Shown here piece by piece: positions 7,145 to 14,136 of a stretch of 15,102 nucleotides of DNA. The notes beneath the pieces were generated by a model that did no database searches, was not told the origin of the DNA, and saw nothing but the letters and a program-made list of their open reading frames with translations. The stretch covers positions 1-15,102 of the forward strand of contig JAZBPJ010000065.1 in NCBI GenBank assembly GCA_036351575.1. Reading direction: 5' to 3'. Each line of letters begins with the position of its first letter. The first letter of the stretch is position 1. This stretch comes from JABDPF01 sp036351575 (GTDB lineage Bacteria > Pseudomonadota > Gammaproteobacteria > Xanthomonadales > SZUA-36). The position numbers and the translations under genes are program-made.

Positions 7145-7175
7145 GGGAAGCCGGCCCGTGGCCCCGCGCCGCGAT

Positions 7176-8000
7176 TCATGTTTTTGGCTTGCGGGCGAGG
7201 GCAGCGATGAAATGGCCGGTGAAGCCCGCGGTGGGCCAGTCCGCCAGACGTTCCCAGGCCGCGAGCCACTCCAGCAGCCGTTGTTGCCCCGCGGCGTTCG
7301 AACGCTCCTGGCAGCGCCGCGCCAGCGGGACGGCCAGCACGCGGGGGCAGTGCAGGATCGCTTTCGTTTCGTCCACGATGAATCCGCTCTCGTTCAAAAT
7401 CCGGGTCAGCCCCCTGCGCCCCGCGGTTTTACCCACGAAATACGGCACCAGGCCGAGCTTTTTCAGCCATTCGAACGGCAGGGCGTTGCGCAGCGCGATC
7501 AGCGGGTTCTGCAGGTTGTCCAGGGTGACGATCAGTTCACCGCCGGGTCGCAGAACGCGGAACAGTTCGCTCAGCGCCGCGACGATGTCTTTTCGGTGAT
7601 CGAAGTGATCGAGCGTGGAATTCGAGAAGATACAGTCGAAGCGCCCGTCTTCAAACGGCAGGTCGCGCACGTCGGCCCGGGAGACGTTGAATCCGGGATA
7701 GCGCCGGCCGGCCATCTCGACACACTGCGGCGAAATATCGATGCCGCTGACTTCGTCGGCCCGTTCTTCAAGGCAGGGGAAAAGCCCTTTTGAAACCGCC
7801 TCGTCGAACAGGTCGGTTTTCAGCAGGGATGAGCGTCGGTGCTTACCCAGCCACGCAGCCAGCAGGTTCCGGTTGACGCGGTCGCTGTGGCTGCGCCACA
7901 GGTTTTCGGATGCCGCCGCGTTGAAGGATCGGCCGATGTCGTCCCAGTATTCCTGCTTCGAATCATGGTTCATGCCGGTTGGCTGCGAATCCGTTCTCAT
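7176..8000 (-). CDS. Class I SAM-dependent methyltransferase (type 11-like), atypical motif I
   Basis: A 274-aa cytosolic protein. The later methyltransferase motifs are clear: an acidic residue at the end of strand 2 (GIDIS, D88), ADVRDLPFEDGRFDCIFSNSTLDHF around 109-133, and LRPGGELIVTLDN at 150-162, which contains the post-I and motif III pattern of Methyltransf_11. Where motif I should give a glycine-rich D-x-G-x-G-x-G, this protein reads LKTDLFDEAVSKG (60-72), so SAM binding, if it occurs, uses a variant loop. The start is ATG at 8000; an internal ATG (residue 10, at 7973) also works and neither has a clear ribosome site. The gene is divergent from a glycosyltransferase across 159 bases, which hints at a shared role in modifying a glycan or lipid, but the substrate is unknown. 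Confidence 0.8.
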   Translation of the reverse strand: MRTDSQPTGMNHDSKQEYWDDIGRSFNAAASENLWRSHSDRVNRNLLAAWLGKHRRSSLLKTDLFDEAVSKGLFPCLEERADEVSGIDISPQCVEMAGRRYPGFNVSRADVRDLPFEDGRFDCIFSNSTLDHFDHRKDIVAALSELFRVLRPGGELIVTLDNLQNPLIALRNALPFEWLKKLGLVPYFVGKTAGRRGLTRILNESGFIVDETKAILHCPRVLAVPLARRCQERSNAAGQQRLLEWLAAWERLADWPTAGFTGHFIAALARKPKT

Positions 8001-8074
8001 GGCGTGAGGAAGGCCCTATCTTACGTAATGCGGTGGCCGTGTGAAACTCGGCTGTTTTCGGTGATCGCAGCAAG

Positions 8075-8080
8075 TACAAT
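8075..8080 (+). promoter_or_regulatory. Candidate -10 element for the glycosyltransferase gene
   Basis: TACAAT matches the -10 consensus at 5 of 6 positions in the 159-base gap between divergent genes. The -35 region near 8052-8058 is poor. The leader to the ATG at 8160 would be about 73 bases. The same gap holds the palindrome TTACGTAA at 8021-8028 close to the methyltransferase start, with no assigned role. Confidence 0.3.
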
Positions 8081-8159
8081 GCCCAGCCATGAATCTGCAT
8101 CGAACATCGGGGCGATCCGGGATGGGGCGAGGCGCCCGGAAATCCGGAGGCTGAACGCC

Positions 8160-9182
8160 ATGGCCGAGCTCACCGCGGGACCGACGGTTTCGGTCGTGAT
8201 TCCCGCTTTCAATGCCGGCGCCGACCTCGATCGCTGTCTCGAGGCCGTGATGCGCTCGGACTATCCCCTGCATGAATGCATCGTCGTCGATGATGCCTCC
8301 ACCGAAGCCTCCACCGCGGAGATCGCCCGCCGTCACGGGGCGACGCTGATCCGGATGGAAAGGAACAGCGGCCCGGGCCTGGCGCGCAACCATGGCGCCG
8401 AAAACGCCACGGGCGAAGTATTGATGTTCACGGACGCGGATGTCGTGCTGCACCCCGGGGCCATCGGCGCGGCGGCCCGCGCCCTTGAGCAGAACCCCAA
8501 TGTCGCGGCCGTGTTCGGCAGTTACGACGACCACCCGGCGCACCCGTCATTTCTCTCCCGTTACCGCAACCTGTACCACCATTGGAACCACCAGGCGGGA
8601 AACGAGGAAGCCTCGACGTTCTGGACCGGCTGCGGTGCGGTGCGCCGGGCCGTTTTCCTGGAGCTTGGCGGTTTCAGCGCGGAATTCGCCCGGCCGAGCA
8701 TTGAAGACATCGAGCTGGGTTACCGGATCCGGGCGGCGGGCCACCGCATTCGCCTGCTCAAGGACATGCAGGGAACGCACCTCAAGGAATGGACCTTCGG
8801 TGACATGGTAAAAACCGACGTGTTCCGGCGGGGTGTGCCGTGGGTGGTGCTGCTCAAGCGGCATCCGGAAGTGCCGTCTGATCTCAACCTGAATCTCGGC
8901 GCCCGCATCGCGACGCTGCTGGCCGGTCTGTTCCTGCTGTTCGCGCTGTTGCTCGTGCCGGGTTTTCCGTGGTCGCTGCCGGCCTGGCCTGCTGTGCTCG
9001 CGCCGTTGGCCGCGCTGGCTGGTATCGCCTGGATACAGAGGGATTTTCTGCGCTTGCTCGCGCGGCGTTACGGAGCGGGTTCAGCGCTGGCCGCCGTGCC
9101 GCTGCAGCTGGTTTTTTTCATCGGCTGCGGAGTGGCGGTGCCACTGGGCTACCTGCGTTACTGGAGCGGCAAAAAGAACTGA
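8160..9182 (+). CDS. Family 2 glycosyltransferase with C-terminal membrane helices
   Basis: A 340-aa membrane-anchored GT-A glycosyltransferase. The N terminus has VSVVIPAFNAG (10-20) and VVDDAS (42-47) for nucleotide-sugar binding. A D-x-D metal site (D92-A-D94) follows, and IEDIELGYRIRAAGH (181-195) contains the E-D pair where the catalytic base normally lies. Three hydrophobic segments follow at about 240-259, 264-282 and 308-331, so the catalytic domain should face the cytosol from the inner membrane. The start at 8160 is chosen for GGAGG at 8146-8150, nine bases upstream; the frame is open further upstream but that stretch looks non-coding. The likely acceptor is a lipid-linked or surface glycan; neither sugar nor acceptor can be named. 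It converges with the FAD oxidoreductase gene with a 20-base gap. Confidence 0.9.
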   Translation: MAELTAGPTVSVVIPAFNAGADLDRCLEAVMRSDYPLHECIVVDDASTEASTAEIARRHGATLIRMERNSGPGLARNHGAENATGEVLMFTDADVVLHPGAIGAAARALEQNPNVAAVFGSYDDHPAHPSFLSRYRNLYHHWNHQAGNEEASTFWTGCGAVRRAVFLELGGFSAEFARPSIEDIELGYRIRAAGHRIRLLKDMQGTHLKEWTFGDMVKTDVFRRGVPWVVLLKRHPEVPSDLNLNLGARIATLLAGLFLLFALLLVPGFPWSLPAWPAVLAPLAALAGIAWIQRDFLRLLARRYGAGSALAAVPLQLVFFIGCGVAVPLGYLRYWSGKKN

Positions 9183-9202
9183 GGGCTGCGAGCGGTCCCG
9201 GA

Positions 9203-10732
9203 TCAGCTTTTTTCTTTTTCCTTCGCCGGCATCGGCACCAGGCGTTCGCTCATGGCCAGGGTGCGGTCTTCGCCGGCCTCGTGGTACTCGGCGTCCTGGT
9301 TGACCTGCCAGACGTCGAACTTCGTTTCGCCGGCCAGGATGTTCTCGGCCGTGAGCAGCCCGGTCATCATCGCGTGGTCCTGGTTGTTGTACTTGTGCAT
9401 GCCGTTGCGCCCGATCAGGTGCAGCCCGGGCATGTCGTCGTTCAGCCATTCCCGAAACAGGCTGATGCGATCCTCGTAGTTCTCGTCGTACACGGGGTAG
9501 GCCCTGGCCTGGCGGATCACTGTACCGTCGATCACGTGGCCCGGGGTGACCAGGCCGAGCTGGATGAGTTCTTCGTCCGCCAGGCGGACCAGCGCATCGT
9601 CGTCCGAATCCCAGATGCCGTCCCCGCTGAAGCAGAAGTACTCGAGCCCCAGGCAATTGAGCTCCGGGTCCGGCACCAGGTGCGGCGACCAGGACTTGAA
9701 GTTCTGGATGCGCCCGACCTTGACCGACGAATCGTGAATGTAGATCCAGTTGTCGTCGAAGCAGTCGATGTCCCGGATGATCAGCGCCACGGTGACAAAA
9801 TCGCGGTAGCGCAGGGCGTGGGCGGCGGCAAGAACTTCCTTGGGCGGCGCCGGCTGCAGGTAGTCCGCAAGTTCGGCGATGGCCGCCGATGAAATGACCT
9901 CGTCGCAAGGGAATTCGTGGCTGCGCCCCTCGGAATCCGTCGCGTGAACGGTCCAGCCGCCGGCCTCGCCGTTGAACTCGAGCCGGTTCACGTCCATCCC
10001 GAGCAGGACTTTGCCCCCCCGTTCGCGAATTTGCTCTGCTGCCGCCTCCCACATCTGGCCCGGGCCCAGCTTGGGGTAACGGAAACTTTCGATCAGCGTC
10101 TTGGCTTTAACGCTGCCGTTGCCGCCCAAGCGATTCATCCAGCGGGGTGTTAGCGCGCTGCGCATCGCGCCGCCGAGCGACAGGCCCTTGATACGCTGAG
10201 CGGCCCAGTCCGCGGAGATTTCACGGCACTTCATGCCCCAGACTTTCTCCGTGTATGTTTCAAAGAAAATACTGAACAGCCGGTGTCCGAACTCGTTGGT
10301 GACCCACTCCTCGAAAGTCTGGGGGTTCCTGATCGGAAAGAGCCTCGCCTTCGCGTAGGAAAGGATGCAGCGCGCGGATTCGAACAGGCCGAGCTTCGAC
10401 AGCGCATCGAACGCCCGAAGCGGATAGTCGAATAGTTTGTGCTTGTAGTAGATGCGGGATTTGCGCGGCCGGGTGATCAGGTGGTCGCCGAGGATATCCT
10501 CCCACAGCGCCTCGATCTCCTCGGACTTGGAGAAAAAACGGTGACCGCCCACGTCGAAGCGGAAGTCCCGGTAATGCACGGTGCGTGAAATGCCGCCCAC
10601 GTAGTCCGGGTCGCGCTCCAGCACGATGACGTCGACCCCTTCTTTCGCCAGGCGCCGGGCGGCCGTGAGGCAGGCGGGGCCGGCCCCGATGCAAACGACC
10701 CTGGTTTTGCGCTGTCCGTTTTCGTTCAGCAC
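9203..10732 (-). CDS. FAD-dependent oxidoreductase, amine-oxidase / UDP-galactopyranose-mutase-like fold
   Basis: A 509-aa flavoprotein. The N-terminal Rossmann motif is VVCIGAGPACLTAARRL (12-28) followed by the acidic end VIVLERD (35-41). The next conserved block GGISRTVHYRDFRFDVGGHRFF (47-68) is typical of phytoene-desaturase, protoporphyrinogen-oxidase and Glf-like proteins. A C-terminal flavin-contact region HLIGRNGMHKYNNQDHA lies near 437-453. The third glycine of GxGxxG is a cysteine (C21), which is unusual. The tail is Lys/Glu-rich. The GTG start at 10732 overlaps the end of tdh by seven bases, so the two are co-transcribed and perhaps translationally coupled. The nearby glycosyltransferase favours a role in sugar or lipid modification over porphyrin or carotenoid chemistry, but the substrate is unknown. 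Confidence 0.8.
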   Translation of the reverse strand: MLNENGQRKTRVVCIGAGPACLTAARRLAKEGVDVIVLERDPDYVGGISRTVHYRDFRFDVGGHRFFSKSEEIEALWEDILGDHLITRPRKSRIYYKHKLFDYPLRAFDALSKLGLFESARCILSYAKARLFPIRNPQTFEEWVTNEFGHRLFSIFFETYTEKVWGMKCREISADWAAQRIKGLSLGGAMRSALTPRWMNRLGGNGSVKAKTLIESFRYPKLGPGQMWEAAAEQIRERGGKVLLGMDVNRLEFNGEAGGWTVHATDSEGRSHEFPCDEVISSAAIAELADYLQPAPPKEVLAAAHALRYRDFVTVALIIRDIDCFDDNWIYIHDSSVKVGRIQNFKSWSPHLVPDPELNCLGLEYFCFSGDGIWDSDDDALVRLADEELIQLGLVTPGHVIDGTVIRQARAYPVYDENYEDRISLFREWLNDDMPGLHLIGRNGMHKYNNQDHAMMTGLLTAENILAGETKFDVWQVNQDAEYHEAGEDRTLAMSERLVPMPAKEKEKS

Positions 10733-11760
10733 GAATTTTCCCAGTCGAGCACGACCTTGCCTGCTTCACCGCTTTCCATCGCGTCGAAGCCGGCCTGGAA
10801 ATCGTCTATGCCCATCCGGTGCGTGATGATCGGTGCGAGGTCCAGCCCGCTTTCGACGAAAACCGACATCTTGTACCACGTCTCGTACATTTCGCGGCCG
10901 TAAACGCCGCGGATCGTCAGCATGTTGAAAATGATTTTTTCCCACTCCACGGCGTAGTCGGCGGACGGAATGCCGAGTACCGCAATCTTGCCGCCGTGGG
11001 CGGTGTTGTCGAGGATGTCCTGGAAAGCCGCCGGGGCGCCCGACATTTCCAGCGCCACGTCGAATCCTTCCGTCATGTTTAGTTCGGTCTGCACCTTCGC
11101 GAGGTCTTCGCGGGTCACGTTTACCGTGCGGTCGGCGCCCAGCCTCTTCGCCAGGCCGAGGCGGAAGTCGCTGAGGTCGGTGACCACGACGTGGCGTGCG
11201 CCGGCGTGCTTGCAAACGGCGGCCGCGATGCAGCCGATCGGCCCGGCCCCGGTGATCAGCACGTCTTCACCCAGCAGGTCGAACTGCAGGGCGGTATGCA
11301 CGGCGTTGCCGAACGGATCGAAGATGGCCGCGATGTCCAGGTCGATGCCTTCCCGGTGCACCCAGACGTTGGACATCGGCAGCGAGATGTACTCGGCAAA
11401 CGCTCCGGGGCGGTTGACGCCGATGCCGGAGGTGTGCGCGCAGAGGTGGCGGCGGCCGGCCATGCAGTTGCGGCAGCGGCCGCAGACCACGTGGCCTTCA
11501 CCGGAGACGATCTGGCCGGGTTCGAAGTCGTTGACGTTGTCGCCGACCTCGACGATCTCGCCGACGAACTCGTGGCCGATGACCATGGGCACCGGTATGG
11601 TCCGGGCGGACCACTCGTCCCACAGGTAGATGTGCAGGTCCGTGCCGCAGATGGCGGTCTTTTTCACCTTGATCAGAACGTCGTTGAGACCGACTTCCGG
11701 TGCGGGCACGTCTTCCATCCAGATGCCCTTGCGGGCCTCCCGCTTGACCAACGCTTTCAT
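10726..11760 (-). CDS. tdh: L-threonine 3-dehydrogenase
   Basis: A 344-aa zinc-dependent medium-chain dehydrogenase that oxidises L-threonine to 2-amino-3-ketobutyrate with NAD+ in the cytosol. Catalytic zinc-site residues C38, T40, H63, E64 and H90 are present, and the structural zinc ligands C93, C96, C99 and C107 fall at the same numbers as in E. coli Tdh (341 aa). The NAD-binding loop is GAGPIG (171-176). The ATG at 11760 gives family length and begins MKALVKREARKGIWMEDVP, a typical Tdh start; the frame extends 25 codons further upstream without support. The usual partner kbl (2-amino-3-ketobutyrate CoA ligase) is not adjacent; a FAD oxidoreductase gene overlaps the 3' end instead. Related zinc sorbitol or butanediol dehydrogenases are the alternative, but the motifs fit Tdh best. 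Confidence 0.9.
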   Translation of the reverse strand: MKALVKREARKGIWMEDVPAPEVGLNDVLIKVKKTAICGTDLHIYLWDEWSARTIPVPMVIGHEFVGEIVEVGDNVNDFEPGQIVSGEGHVVCGRCRNCMAGRRHLCAHTSGIGVNRPGAFAEYISLPMSNVWVHREGIDLDIAAIFDPFGNAVHTALQFDLLGEDVLITGAGPIGCIAAAVCKHAGARHVVVTDLSDFRLGLAKRLGADRTVNVTREDLAKVQTELNMTEGFDVALEMSGAPAAFQDILDNTAHGGKIAVLGIPSADYAVEWEKIIFNMLTIRGVYGREMYETWYKMSVFVESGLDLAPIITHRMGIDDFQAGFDAMESGEAGKVVLDWENSC

Positions 11761-11822
11761 GCTGTACCCCGTTGTCGGCGGCCGCTGCGTGCCGCTCTTG
11801 CCGTGTTCATCCCAGAGCAATA

Positions 11823-11904
11823 AATGGTACACCATTCGCGCGATTCAGTTGGGCGCGATTCTTGTTTTTGAGCACCGCTCCGGTGTACCGTGCTGCGATA
11901 CACC
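11823..11904. promoter_or_regulatory. Cluster of TACACC/GGTGTA half-sites between divergent tdh and the transporter gene
   Basis: A 14-base palindrome AATGGT-AC-ACCATT lies at 11823-11836. Its core GGTACACC (11826-11833) recurs as the inverted copy GGTGTACC at 11882-11889. GGTGTA (11882-11887) also pairs with TACACC at 11899-11904 across an 11-base gap. A separate 9-base direct repeat GCGCGATTC occurs at 11838-11846 and 11853-11861. The 178-base gap must hold the promoters of both divergent units, so these are candidate operators for a dimeric repressor or activator. No confident -35/-10 pair can be picked. Confidence 0.45.
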
Positions 11905-11938
11905 AGCACAGCCTCAGCGGCCCAATGTGAATCGATTC

Positions 11939-13219
11939 ATGAAAAAACTGGTCGGGAAATTCGTCGATATTCGCAGTGACAGTGAACTCAAGGGGCTGCT
12001 GTGGAGCATCGCCTACGGTTTCCTGATCATGTCGTCCTATTACATCCTGCGCGCCGTGCGGGACGAGATCGGCGCGGCGGACAGCCGCAACCTGCAGCTT
12101 TTGTGGACCGCCGTGTTTTTCGTGATGATGCTGGCGGTGCCGTTGTACTCCTGGGTGGCGTCGCGCTGGTCGCGCGGCGTTTTCGTGCCGCTGGCCAACC
12201 GGTTTTTCATCGCCTGCCTCGTCGCTTTCTGGCTGGGCCTGGTGTTCCTGCCCGAAACCGCCCGGCCCTGGATCGACCGTGTTTTTTACGTCTGGACCAG
12301 CGTCTTTGCGCTGTTCGTCGTCACCGTGTTCTGGGGTTTCATTGCCGACTGTTTCAGCAACGAGCAGGGCAAACGGTTGTTCGCGACGATCGCGCTGGGC
12401 AGTTCCGTTGGCGCGATGCTGGGTTCGACGATCACGGCGGCGCTGGCCACGGTCGTGCCGGTGTTCGCCTTGCTGCTGATCGCCTGCGTACCGCTGGAAC
12501 TCGCTTCCTGGTGCGCGCTCGTGCTGCACCGCCGCTTCGCAACCGGGGACGTGAAAGGGCCGGGTGAGGCGGGCAGGGCGATCGGCGGCAGCGCCTGGGC
12601 GGGCATGAAGGCCGTGTTCGCTTCGCGTTACCTGATGGGAATCGCCCTGTTCATCCTGGTCATGACCTTCGTCTCCACGGTGCTCTATTTTCAGCAATCC
12701 GCCCTGGTCTACGATGCCATCGCCGACCGCGGCGAACGCCGCGCCCTGCTGGCCAAGATGGACTGGGCCGTGAATTTCCTGACCATCCTGTTCCAGGTCT
12801 ATCTCACGGCGCGCATCGTGAAGTGGCTGGGTGTCGGCCTGACGCTGGCGATCGTACCGGTCGTGATGGCCGCCGGCTTCGTGGCGCTCGGCCTGTACCC
12901 GACATTGGCCGTGCTGGTGGTGGTGCAGGTGATCTACCGGGCCGGGCGTTACGGGCTGACCAAGCCGGCCCGGGAAATGCTGTGGACGGTGCTGGGAAGG
13001 GAAGCGAAGTACAAGTCCAAGCCGTTCCTCGACGCGGCCGTCTACCGCGGTGGCGATCTCGTGAGCGGCTGGATCTACACGGGCCTGGCGGCCGTGGGGC
13101 TGTCGATCGGCGCCATTGCGCTGGTCTCGGCGCCGGTGGCCGGGTTGTGGGCGCTGCTGGCGTTGCGCCTGGGGCGCCGCGAAGAACAACTGGCGATCAA
13201 GCAGGAAGAAAACGCATGA
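11939..13219 (+). CDS. Npt1/Npt2-type (ATP/ADP translocase-like) membrane transporter
   Basis: A 426-aa polytopic inner-membrane protein with about 11-12 hydrophobic segments. Features resembling nucleotide transporters of the Npt1/Npt2 (TLC, ATP/ADP antiporter) group are SYYILRAVRDEIG near the first helix, FWGFIADCFSNEQGKRLFATIALGSSVGAMLGS around residues 132-164, and the later GRYGLTKPAREMLWTVLGREAKYKSKPFLDAAVYRGGD. It is shorter than the ~500-aa obligate-parasite carriers. Founding family members exchange ATP/ADP and some import NAD+ or other nucleotides; free-living bacterial relatives are mostly uncharacterised. The ATG at 11939 is used; GTG at 11927 is an in-frame alternative, and no strong ribosome site is visible. 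The gene heads an operon: its stop overlaps the next start by ATGA. Cargo is unproven, but the exported nicotinamide-dependent enzymes downstream make a nucleotide plausible. Confidence 0.75.
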   Translation: MKKLVGKFVDIRSDSELKGLLWSIAYGFLIMSSYYILRAVRDEIGAADSRNLQLLWTAVFFVMMLAVPLYSWVASRWSRGVFVPLANRFFIACLVAFWLGLVFLPETARPWIDRVFYVWTSVFALFVVTVFWGFIADCFSNEQGKRLFATIALGSSVGAMLGSTITAALATVVPVFALLLIACVPLELASWCALVLHRRFATGDVKGPGEAGRAIGGSAWAGMKAVFASRYLMGIALFILVMTFVSTVLYFQQSALVYDAIADRGERRALLAKMDWAVNFLTILFQVYLTARIVKWLGVGLTLAIVPVVMAAGFVALGLYPTLAVLVVVQVIYRAGRYGLTKPAREMLWTVLGREAKYKSKPFLDAAVYRGGDLVSGWIYTGLAAVGLSIGAIALVSAPVAGLWALLALRLGRREEQLAIKQEENA

Positions 13220-14136
13220 AACTCACACGCAGAGAATTGATTCGAATCGGCGCCGGCGCCGGCCTGGCGGCCTTTGCCGGTTTCAACCCGGCAGCCGCGG
13301 GGCCGGTCAGCCGGATCGACGTGACCATCCCGTCCAGCGGGATCCGGGTGCCGGCGGTGGGCATCGGCACCGTTAAGTTCAGGGGCGCGCCGGGTTCGGC
13401 CGACATGGAACCCATGCGCAGAACGCTCGAGGCGTTTCACCACGCCGGCGGACGCGTTGTTGATACCTCGCCGAACTACGGGAATTCCGAGGAAGTGCTG
13501 GGTCAGCTGTTGACGGCAAGCGGCCTGCGCGAGGACGTGTTCATGGCCACCAAGGTGGACCGCGAAGACGCGGATGAGGGCAAGAGCCGGATGGAGGGTT
13601 CATTCGAACGCCTGGGCCCGCCGATCGACCTGATGCAGGTGCACAACCTGCGCGGCACCGAGGCCCAGCTGCGGACATTGTTCGAATGGAAGGCGGCGGG
13701 GCGCATCGGCCATGTCGGCATCACCACGCACCGCGTGGAACAGCACGCCGAGATGGAGCGCGTCATGCGCGATCATCCGCTCGATTTCATCCAGGTCAAC
13801 TACTCGCTGGCCGACCGGGCGGCGGCCGACCGTCTCCTGCCGCTGGCGCGCGAAAAGGGCATCGCGGTGCTGGTCAACCGGCCCTTCGGCCGCGGGAAAC
13901 TCTTTGAAGCGGTGAACGGTGTAGAACTGCCCGGCTGGGCGGTGGAGATCGATTGCACGAGCTGGGGCCAGGCGTTCCTGAAGTACATCATCTCCTACCC
14001 CGCCGCGATGATACCCATTCCGGGCACGTCGAAACCGCACCATGCCGAGGACAACGCGGCCGCCATGTACGGCCGGCTGCCGGACCCGGCGATGCGGGCG
14101 CAAATGGAACGGTATTTTGACGAGAGGATCGCGTAA
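13216..14136 (+). CDS. Tat-exported aldo/keto reductase
   Basis: A 306-aa aldo/keto reductase with an N-terminal twin-arginine signal: TRRELIR at residues 4-10, then a hydrophobic stretch and an AAAGP end near residue 29. The catalytic tetrad is complete: D83 and Y88 (VVDTSPNYGN), K113 (ATK) and H143 (QVHN). The C-terminal IPGTSKPHHAEDN (268-280) matches the cofactor-binding loop that contacts the adenosine phosphate. The enzyme should therefore reduce or oxidise a carbonyl/alcohol with NAD(P)(H), but in the periplasm; the Tat route would allow export folded with cofactor bound. The start overlaps the transporter stop by ATGA, with GGAAGAA as ribosome site. The next gene begins directly after its stop. 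The substrate is unknown; sugars or quinone-like carbonyls are possibilities. Confidence 0.88.
   Translation: MKLTRRELIRIGAGAGLAAFAGFNPAAAGPVSRIDVTIPSSGIRVPAVGIGTVKFRGAPGSADMEPMRRTLEAFHHAGGRVVDTSPNYGNSEEVLGQLLTASGLREDVFMATKVDREDADEGKSRMEGSFERLGPPIDLMQVHNLRGTEAQLRTLFEWKAAGRIGHVGITTHRVEQHAEMERVMRDHPLDFIQVNYSLADRAAADRLLPLAREKGIAVLVNRPFGRGKLFEAVNGVELPGWAVEIDCTSWGQAFLKYIISYPAAMIPIPGTSKPHHAEDNAAAMYGRLPDPAMRAQMERYFDERIA

Noticed and set aside
6270..7793. Long plus-strand open frame of 507 codons across the nfnA-like and methyltransferase genes
   Set aside because: It spans two well-supported minus-strand genes and their promoter gap, and its product has no recognisable domain; it is a GC-rich shadow.
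7839..8159. N-terminal extension of the glycosyltransferase to an upstream in-frame ATG
   Set aside because: The extension would run over the divergent methyltransferase start, has no domain, and the ATG at 8160 has a GGAGG at nine bases.
9185..9220. Rho-independent terminator for the glycosyltransferase (T-rich run TTTTTTCTTTTT)
   Set aside because: The only stem before it is a 4-bp GCTG/CAGC pair, and the T-run is explained by the Lys codons of the convergent flavoprotein tail.
11807..13189. Long minus-strand open frame of 460 codons opposite the transporter gene
   Set aside because: Its translation is a low-complexity run of His, Arg, Gln, Gly and Asp with no motif, as expected opposite a GC-rich membrane-protein gene.
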